NCBI RefSeq assembly: GCF_002865645.1 | Contig: NW_020194551.1 | Span: forward strand, 461,115-525,114 | Source: Hyaloscypha bicolor E | Taxonomy: Eukaryota > Ascomycota > Leotiomycetes > Helotiales > Hyaloscyphaceae | Length of the DNA: 64,000 nucleotides | Direction: 5' to 3' | Part shown: piece by piece, positions 55,443 through 64,000 of the stretch | How the letters are laid out: each line of letters opens with the position of its first letter | Numbering within the stretch: the stretch's first letter is position 1 | Made by a program: the position numbers and the translations under genes | Notes under the pieces: model-generated | Told to the model about the DNA's origin: nothing | The model's input: only the letters and a program-made list of their open reading frames with translations | Databases searched by the model: none

Positions 55443-56400
55443 AATAACTTATTATTTTATTAATTTTAAATAGTCTAGTAAAGAAATAGTCTAATTTATT
55501 AAATAAATAATTCGCTTTCTGTATTTTTTTAATTATATAAATTATATTCTTTAAATTAAAATCTAATTCTTACTATTTTTTATTAGTTTATTTAGTTTAA
55601 TACTTCTAAACTATTACTATATATTCTCGAATATAATTAATAATAGTATTAATTCTTTTAGTTTACTATTATATTTCTTTTTAATTAAGTTTTTCTTTTA
55701 GTATTTTAAATTCTATTATTAGTAATATATAATTAAAGTTTAGTCTGAGTTTATATCTATAATTAATTATTAAAAGAAATAAGCTAATTAATTTATATAA
55801 GTAAATAATACTTATAGTATTAAATACCGGGAATAAATCTATTTAATTATTTTAAAAGTAATTAATAAAAGAATAAAATCGAATATTAATAATTTTTATT
55901 TATTTATTAGTTTAAATATATTCTATAATTAAAAGCTTTAGTTTAATTCTAGTTAATCTTAATAGTTTATTTATAAAGTCCGAAATTAATTAGGGTTTTT
56001 AATTATTTATAATAGTAAAAGAAGAATTTTGGAATTATTAGATATAATAATAAAATAGGCTAGTAATAGTTCTAGCTATAATATTTTTAGTTATTAGTAA
56101 ACTTATATATTATTTAGATAATTAATTATAATAAATATATTATTATATTTTTTATTTATAGAATTAGAAATATAAAAGTCTATAAATAAATTATTTTATA
56201 TTCTTAAATAAACTAGTAATAAATATAATAGATCTAGTATTTTATTTTTTGGTTTATAAAACCTTTAATATTTATAGTAGTTTATTATAAAATAATTAAT
56301 ATTTATAGAAAAAATAGACTATTAATAAAGTTTCTAAACTAGAATTTTTATTTTATTTTAACTAGAATATATAATAATTATTATTAGTATAGCTATTTCT
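55443..56400 (-). pseudogene. Gypsy integrase remnant of older element C
   Basis: On the minus strand, reading from about 56230 down, the translation follows the gypsy integrase core: NLFIDFYISNS, NNIFIIINYLNN, then near 55990 SDFINKLLRLTRIKLKLLI followed by EYIQTN (stops read through), and INYF then IDLFPVFNTIS near 55830, where the family has SDRGPQF, KLSTAYHPQTDGQTE and the downstream helix. Heavily mutated. Orientation is opposite to B and D. It was the landing site of element B. Confidence 0.6.
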
Positions 56401-56538
56401 TTAGAAGATATATATATAGTTATAGGATATGGGATATAGGATATAAGTAATAGAATATAGGATATAGAATATAGTTATTATAGTATAGCAAGCTATACTT
56501 ATCGAAAATTATATTATTTTAATAGTTTTAAAGTTTAG

Positions 56539-56576
56539 ATTATATAATAAAGGCTATAGCCTTTTATATATAACTT
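56539..56576 (+). repeat. 38-bp direct repeat with internal palindrome, copy 1
   Basis: ATTATATAATAAAGGCTATA then GCCTTTTATATATAACTT. Identical to 63019-63056. Contains the palindrome AAGGCTATAGCCTT. Confidence 0.75.
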
Positions 56577-56599
56577 ACAGAAATTATATAAGAAAACTA

Positions 56600-59500
56600 G
56601 TTTTTCTATAGACTTAGAGAATAATTCTTTATAAGTATTTAATTAATTAAGCTTTTATATACTATATACTATTTATACTTTACTATTTATACTTTTAATT
56701 TATTATTTTACTATTAAATTATATTTTATATTCTAGTATATTTTATATAGGTTTTTGTTTTATTATAGTTTTCCTTTTATATATTTTATAGTAAGTAATA
56801 TAAGGAAAATAGAAATTTTATAGTTAAGGTAATACTTTTATAAAGTTCTAAAAGATATCTATAAGGCGGATTATTAGCTTAGTAAGTTAGAGAAAAAAAG
56901 GGCTATTATAATATCTTAAGCCTAAGGCCAAAATATTAAAGATATATAAATATTAATTCTAGTATCTTATATTAATTTCTAATATATTTAGTAACTTGAA
57001 TACAGGTTAGCTATAAGATATAGTTACTAGTATAGTATATAGAAGTAGTAGAAGTAGAGGCTAACTATAAAAGGAAAAGAAGTAGAGGAAATAGAATAAG
57101 AAAAATTATATTAAGATAGTATAAATTAGACCTTAGTTAGAAATAGACTTTAGTATTCGGAAATAAAATTATATTATTAATTTATATATTACTTTTAGTT
57201 ATAATAAAAATAGAAATAGAAGTAGTATTAATTTTAGTAGAAAAGCTTATTTTTAAGTCTAGAAAAGATATCTAAAAAAGAAAATACTTTTAAATTTAAA
57301 TAGAATAGTAAACTGGAATCGGAAATAAGAATTAAAAAGAAATCGGAAATAAGAAATTATATAGACAAACTAGAAAAGCTTCTAAAGAAAGAAAAGAATA
57401 CTAAATAAAGAAAAGAAAGAGAATTTAGAAAAGTCAGAAAAATTAGTAAAATTATATTTATTATTTTTATTATTACTTTTAATAGTATTAATAGATATAT
57501 CTAGTTTAGTAAAAACAAGGAAAAATATTATAGATATTAAGCTAAAGAAATAGGAAAGAAAATATAAATAATAGAAGTAAGACTAGAAAAGCTACTATTT
57601 TATTACTACTAATACTAAAACCTAAATCTCGATTATATCTATTATTATTAACCGGTTTCTTTCTAATTCCGGTTCTAAAATTAAAAGATATATTTAAATA
57701 GAAAATTAGTCTTTTAGAAATATTATTAATAGAAGTTTCAGGTATAGAAACTCTATAATTAGCTATAAAAGAAATTATTGAGATTAATATAGCTAAAAAC
57801 AAGTATATACTAGTACTAGATTTAAACCTGCTATTTATAGAAGCTTCTAGAATACTATAGTTTTAGGGAAGTAATATTTCTATATTCTTAGAATAGTATA
57901 TAGATATATATAAAAACTATTATATTTCCGATAATACTAAAAAAAAGAGAATTATTTATTATATCTTATTTATTTATAAAGATTAGATTAAAGCTATACC
58001 GGAATACTATATTAATAACCTAGAAGATTACTAGAAAACTAAGTTCTTTAAGGCTTTACTAAAGGAATTCCGAGAGTATAATTGAGAAATACTTAAAATT
58101 AGTTATAACTTTCTTAATTAGATTATTATATAGGCTCAGAATAAAGAAATCTTTTCTAAATCTTATATTAATATATTTAATAAAATATTAGAAAAGTTAC
58201 TAAAAAGAAAAGAGATAAATGAAATTATTTAATACTAGAAATTTATAAAGGAATTATTTATTCTAGTAAAAGATTATATTCTTAAAAATATAAACTTTAA
58301 ACCTATAAATATTTCTATCTATAAATATAGTAAAATATATAAAAAGGTAATAATATTCTATTAATATAAAGAGAAGAAATATTATTTCAATATTACTAAT
58401 AACTCAGATATATTCAGACTTAAATAAGAATATTTAGATATAGTAATCTATAATATAGTTTCTAATCTAGAAAATAATTATTCTTTACTAGTTTCTTCTA
58501 TTATATTTCCCGAAGCTATTATAAATATAAGTAAGAAAAGAACTTAACCTATAGCTAATTATATAAAACCTATTAAAAGTAGTAAATCTAAAAGAGATAA
58601 TATTAACTAGCTAGTAAAAAGTCTAGAAAAACTATTTATTACTATTATAACTCAAAAGAACTTATAGAAATAACTTAATATAGCTACTATTATAATTTAG
58701 GAGGATATCTATAGCCTACTTATATAACCCAGCTAACTATAATAGATATAGCTAGTATAATAATATTAATAGTCTAGTAAATATAATTCGGATCTTTAGG
58801 GAAAATATACTAGAATTTATAATAGAGAATATAGAGAATACTATAATAGCTATAGTAATTAAACTAAATTAAATAAAGGATTTAAATAACTATATTCTAG
58901 AGAAAGTTAGTCTTAAATATAATTAGAAAATACTATTTAAGTTAATATAGCCTATAGTATAGATCTAGAACTAAAAGAACAAATTTGCTATAGGTATTAT
59001 AGTAGAAATAATAATAATAATATTAACCCAAAATATATCTATATCTTTTAGTTCTATTATTTATTAATAGAAGAATTTATAAATTATAGATATATTTACT
59101 AATTTAATAGAAAATAATATAAAGAGCTATTTAAGCTTAGATAAGAAAGTATTCTATTTTTCCTTACTAATAAATACTAGTAGTTTAACTAAATTATTTC
59201 CTAAGTCCAAAAAGAAGAATTCGACTATAATATAAATACTTGATTAAAAAATATCTAGAGATTAATAGAAGATATCTAGTTTACTAGATAAGAAAGAGAA
59301 AAGAAAACTGGCTAACCGGAATCTATATATAGAAATAAGTAAGTTATATCTAGGAAGCCTAAATAGCCGCTTTACCTTAAAGGAAATTATATTAGAATTA
59401 CTAATATTTCGGATTCTGGAATTAATAAATAGTATTAAGATTTAGCTATAAATAGCATTTCTATTAATACTATAATAGGTTCTTTATTAAAGAGAAAGAG

Positions 59501-62500
59501 AAAAGAAATAAAAATAGCTAAAAAGATTTTCCGAAAATAAGCTAGAATAGAAAAAAAGCTATTTTATATAAGAGGCTAAAAGAATACTATTTCAAGAAAT
59601 AATAGATAGAAAAATAGTCTAGCTAAGAATATAGATATTAATAGTTTCGGAAATAAATAAAACAAATTAGAAATCTAATATATATTTAACTATAATAAGT
59701 ATAGAACTTCTAAAATTAATAATATTTTAATAAAACTACTAAAAAAAAGTAACTGTTTTATTTCCGAAAACTCAGAAAGAAATAAGAATATTTATTAATA
59801 CCTTAAAAATACTAGATCTAGCTACTATATTTCAGAACTAATAGATTAAGAATAATACTTCTTATCTTACTATCTAATAAATAGGAATTACTATTATATT
59901 AAATATAGTTAAATATACTAGAAGATCTATAAAGCTAGTAGCTATAGCTTATATAATAAATAAAATATTTAAGAAACTAGAAATACTAATTCAGATATTT
60001 AATACTAATAGAATTATTCGATTTGAAAATAATAATATTAATATTCGAATATTACTAGCTTATAAATATATTATATAATTTTTATATCTCCGATTTATAT
60101 TTTAAGAACTTTAAAAGAATATTAAATATAAAAGAATAATTAATACTAGAACTGAAATTAATATTTTTCCTGAAAAGATCTCTAGAAATATTAATAGAGT
60201 AATATATAATACTATAGATTATTAAATATCTATACCTATTAGAGCTAAATTTGGATTTACTAGAATAGTAAAGTTTAGAACTAAAATTATAGATAGAATA
60301 AAATATAAAAATATATTCTTTTTAGTTAAAAGAGTTCTAAAGATTCTGTTTAATTAATTGTTTTTAGTAAAAATAAAGATAAATATTATATATAAAAGTA
60401 ATAGTTTATAGAATAGAAGGTTTACTAATTCTAAAAATAACTAGAATACCTATATTATTATAATTATTCTATTTTTAAAGAATACCGGGAAATAGAAGAA
60501 AGTAATAGTTTAAAAATACTAAGCTTCTAGAGTTAAAGAATTAAATAATATAAAGCAGAAAACTAAAAGTAAAGAGGAAAAATAGAGTCTAATATTATAA
60601 CCGGTAGTAATATTAGAAGAAATAGAAAGATATCGGGATTTTATATAAATTCTTTTATTTTGGGTTTAGAAGTTTAGAAAATTAATAATATTTTTTAAAG
60701 AAACTAAAATAGAAAAAGCTCTAATTAGAGTATTATTAAAAGTAGTTCCGGATTTAATAGAAAAAGAAATAAAAAGGGTATTAAATAAAGATATTTCTAA
60801 AGAAAAAGTAAAATAATATCTCCTAATAATAAAGAAATATATTTCTAAAACTAAGAAATATCAAATCTAAAACTGGAAAGAATACTGAAATATATAAAAG
60901 CTTAAGAAAGATATATTAAAATACCGGATAAAAAGACACTTTCTATATCTAACTAGAAAAAAGCTAAATAGAAAAGTTATAAACTCCGGAAATTAGATAA
61001 AAAGAATACTAGAGAAAATAGCTATAGCTTTTAAAGAAAAAGATAATAACTATAATTTATTTCTAGTTATAAAAATATATAAAATAAAGAATAAAAAAGT
61101 TCGACTAGTAAATACTAATAATAGAACTAGAAAAGGCTTTAATAGATATCTAAACTGGTTTGAAAAATCCAAAGCTAGAGAATATCTATAAAAATATATT
61201 AGGAAATATAAGAACTATCTTTTATTAAAAATATTAGCTATTCTAAAAGGTTTATAACTTATTCCGGAATACCTTAAATAATTAAATATTAGTAATTAGT
61301 TCTAGAAAGAGAAACTGGCTATATTCCGAAAATTAAGAAAATACTATTATATTTAATTAAAAAGAAGTAGGAAAAGTCTATAAAAATATTAGCTTTTCTA
61401 TTCTAATTAAGACTATTAAATATAAAGCCTAGTAAAAGAAAAATTTCCAGTATTTTAAAGCTCTAGTACTAGTAGTAGTAAAAATACTATTAGAATACCT
61501 AAATTATAAAGTTTTTAAGAAATATAATAAATCTTACTAGAATCTATAATTTTTAGTTATAAAGAAGGTTACTAGAACTTATAGACTAATTAATACTATT
61601 ATAAAAATGAATTTAGTAATTCTATAAAATACTAACCTACTTTTATCTACTAATAAAATCTCGGAGAAATTTACTAGATATATTTATATCTCTCTAATTA
61701 ATTTCTTTTCTAGATATAATTAACTTATACTAAATACTTATAGTAGAGATTTGACTATATTTATAATACTTCTAAAACTATTAAGAATAATTATACTACC
61801 TTAGAAAACTACTAATTCTATTATATAGTTTATATAAATTATTATAACTATTCTAGAGAATCTGTTTTCCAAAATCGCTATACTATTTATTAATAATATT
61901 AGAGTTAAGAGACCTTATATAGATTATAATAAATAGTTTATTTTATCGAAAATTCGGTATTTTATATTCGAATACCTTTAAAATCTAGATATAACCTTAA
62001 ATAGAGTTAAATAAACCGGAGCTAATATTAAAGAAAAATTACAGTTCTATTATAATAGTATAATTATTATTGGATTTATTTATAAAGTATTTAGAAGAAG
62101 TTCTTTAAGTTCAGAAATTACTAAAATCTTGAAATAGAAATATTATAATAGTATAACTAAAGATAAGGTATTTATTGAAATTATTATTTACTACTATATT
62201 TAAATTAAAGGCTTTATAATTATTATTAAACCTATTTACTACTTAATAAAGAAAGATATAATATAGGACTGGAATAATAAATAAGTACTAATTATATGAA
62301 TTCTTTAAGAAAAGCTTATTACTATTCTAATATTCTATAAGTTATACTATAATCTATTAGAAGATTAGAGAATAATTATATTAGTAGTAAATATTAGCTT
62401 AAATAAATAGAATAGAATTTTTAGTTAATATAATAATAAAGAGAAAAAGAGAATTATATAATATAAGTCTGAAATCTGAAATAATACTAAATAGAAATAT

Positions 62501-64000
62501 AATACTACTAAAAGAAAATACTAAAAGCTAGTAAAATATCTATAGAAAATATAATTCTAGCTATATAGAGTTTACTTTATTCTTGAACTAGATACTAATA
62601 TACTTGTTATATAGCTAAATAAAGCAGCTATAGATCTTTTTAAAGCTCTAGTTATTTACTAGCTAGTATAAATTCAACTATTTAACTTTAAAATTAAGTA
62701 TATTAAAGGAACTAAATATACTACTATTAATAGATTATTAAAACATTTATAATAAGAAGGTAATACCGAAAATAATAAAAATATTAATAAATAGTTAGTA
62801 ATAGAACTTAATAGTATTAGAATAGTATTTATTAAACGGAAAGTTTAGTTAAAAGAAGTAGTTCCGATTCAGTTATATAATATTATTTTAAAGAATTAAA
62901 CTTCTAAAACTTTTACTAGATATTTGAATAATAGTATTTAATTACTAGAAATTAATAATTAAAGCCTTACTATATCTAGAAGCAAATTAGTAATATTAAA
63001 AAATAATAAAATCCAGAAATTATATAATAAAGGCTATAGCCTTTTATATATAACTTCTAGTAAAATAGTAAATAATAATACTAATTTATATACTTTATTT
63101 AATAATTCAATTATTTTACTAGATTCTTTAAATAATAGCTATTTCGAATAATACCAGAATATTATATAATACTTTATAATACTTTCTAGATTAAAAGAAA
63201 TATCTAGAGCCAAATTTCGAAAGTTAAATAGAGAAGCTTTAAATTATAGTATAAGAAATTAATTATTCTAGAAAGTTATATTCAAAATATATCTATTTCG
63301 ACTTATTATTAATAACTAAGAATAAAGGGAAATTATTATTAAAAAGCTTTATAATAAGATTAGATATACCGGGAAAAAAATATCTTTTATTTAGTAACTA
63401 ACTATTATTACTAGAAAAGTTATTATAACTATATATAGAAGTATATTAGTACTTATAAAGTCTATTAATATAAAAATAAAAGAAGATAAGAAGAAGCTCT
63501 ATATCTAATAAAAGCTATATTTCTTTTCTATTATATTAGAATTAATATAATTAAACTACTAGATTATAAAAAATATAACTTATTAGTTACTACTAGAAAT
63601 AACTTTTTAGAATAAATTAAAGCTAGATCTTTAAAGAATCTAACTAGTAAAAAGATTACTAAGTTTATTTAGAAAGAAATTATTTATAGATATAATTTAT
63701 TTAGATAGCTTAAAATAGATAATAGATCGGAATTTAAAGAAATAGTAATTCAAGAACTTAATAAACTAGAAATTAATAGAATTATTATTTTGGCTTATAA
63801 TTCCAAAGGAAATAATATAATTAAAAGAGGATATTAACTAATTATTTAAATATTTATTATATTTATAATAGATAGAAAGAAGCTTTAGATAGATTTACTA
63901 TTATATATTCTATTTACTAACCGAATTACTATATATAAACCGACTAGATTTATTTTCTTTTATATAGTCTATAATAGAGAAGCTATACTATTTATAGAAA
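56600..64000 (+). mobile_element. Ty3/gypsy retrotransposon D, RIP-inactivated, runs off the window
   Basis: Plus-strand order: a gag-like region (about 57900-58950) with a possible knuckle remnant ICYRYYSRN near 58985; a long protease-to-reverse-transcriptase interval; reverse transcriptase from about 61540 (LVIKKVTRTYRLINTIIKMN, then NTNLLLSTNKISEKFTRYIY); the catalytic box LFINNIRVKRP at 61884-61916, where the family has FLDDIGVKGP; and an integrase near 63310-64000 (LKIDNRSEFKEIVIQELNKL, then YNSKGN, then RITIYKPTRFIFF). These match the fungal gypsy group with LINAAMKMN and DNGPAFK signatures. No open frame. 5' LTR not identified; the 3' end lies beyond 64000. Start coordinate is approximate. 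Confidence 0.75.
63019..63056 (+). repeat. 38-bp direct repeat with internal palindrome, copy 2
   Basis: Identical to 56539-56576, same orientation, 6.48 kb away, within the element D pol region between RNase H and integrase. Confidence 0.75.

Noticed and set aside
57542..57802. 86-residue minus-strand hydrophobic frame
   Set aside because: Opposite to the gag region of element D in AT-rich DNA; composition alone explains it.
1..64000. tRNA, rRNA or CRISPR loci
   Set aside because: No cloverleaf, rRNA segment or regularly spaced identical repeat with unique spacers was recognised. The array at 29945-30655 is imperfect and lacks spacers.

Overview
The window is nuclear DNA of a filamentous ascomycete. 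Genes carry short spliceosomal introns (38-69 nt, except one of 162 nt in the HET gene), many with CTRAY branch points. The protein families (HET, RING-patatin, DUF3405-like, NO VEIN/sacsin-type ATPase) are typical of Pezizomycotina. The AT-rich parts are retroelements degraded by what looks like repeat-induced point mutation (RIP: C to T and G to A, mainly CpA to TpA and TpG to TpA). The layout is a 'two-speed' compartment with gene islands between RIP-wrecked repeats.

Layout. 1-4330: a non-LTR-like insertion with a 15-bp target duplication, a truncated end of a Fot1/pogo transposon, then a complete but inactivated Fot1/pogo element. 5311-8283: a HET-domain gene. 8284-10358: a dispersed repeat and AT-rich DNA. 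10359-14313 (minus): a four-exon gene for a 1268-residue protein joining a Cys-rich zinc-binding region, a P-loop GTPase, a RING-like finger and a patatin phospholipase. 15289-17357 (minus): a seven-exon ammonium transporter with an acidic loop insertion. 18348-19667: a two-exon gene of unknown function. 20288-28462: Ty3/gypsy element A with paired LTRs and a perfect 5-bp target duplication. 29940-30700: imperfect tandem repeats ending in a TATA box. 32509-33147: a small membrane-protein gene. 33219-34430: a dead gene split by an hAT-type MITE. 34566-38378 (minus): a dead NO VEIN/sacsin-type ATPase gene. 40269-41930 (minus): a DUF3405-like gene inside an inverted-repeat pair. 44077-45059 (minus): a single-pass membrane protein with a repeated tail. 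45460-64000: a nest of gypsy elements. B (48456-55442) sits inside an older minus-strand element C, an un-RIPed solo LTR sits inside B's right LTR, and element D runs off the right edge.

How it fits together. Several genes belong to families linked to fungal self/non-self recognition or innate-immune-like signalling: the HET gene and the GTPase-RING-patatin protein (live), and the NO VEIN-type ATPase (dead). They lie among mobile elements, as expected for a fast-evolving accessory locus. The protein I would look at first is the GTPase-RING-patatin fusion: it has the switch-plus-lipase-effector logic of NLR-like receptors but with a GTPase instead of a NACHT or NB-ARC domain. The repeats also record RIP directly: a GC-normal solo LTR at 55133-55430 can be compared with its mutated relatives at 20288-20586 and 28170-28462, and all three reverse transcriptases that can be read have lost the YxDD aspartates through G to A changes.
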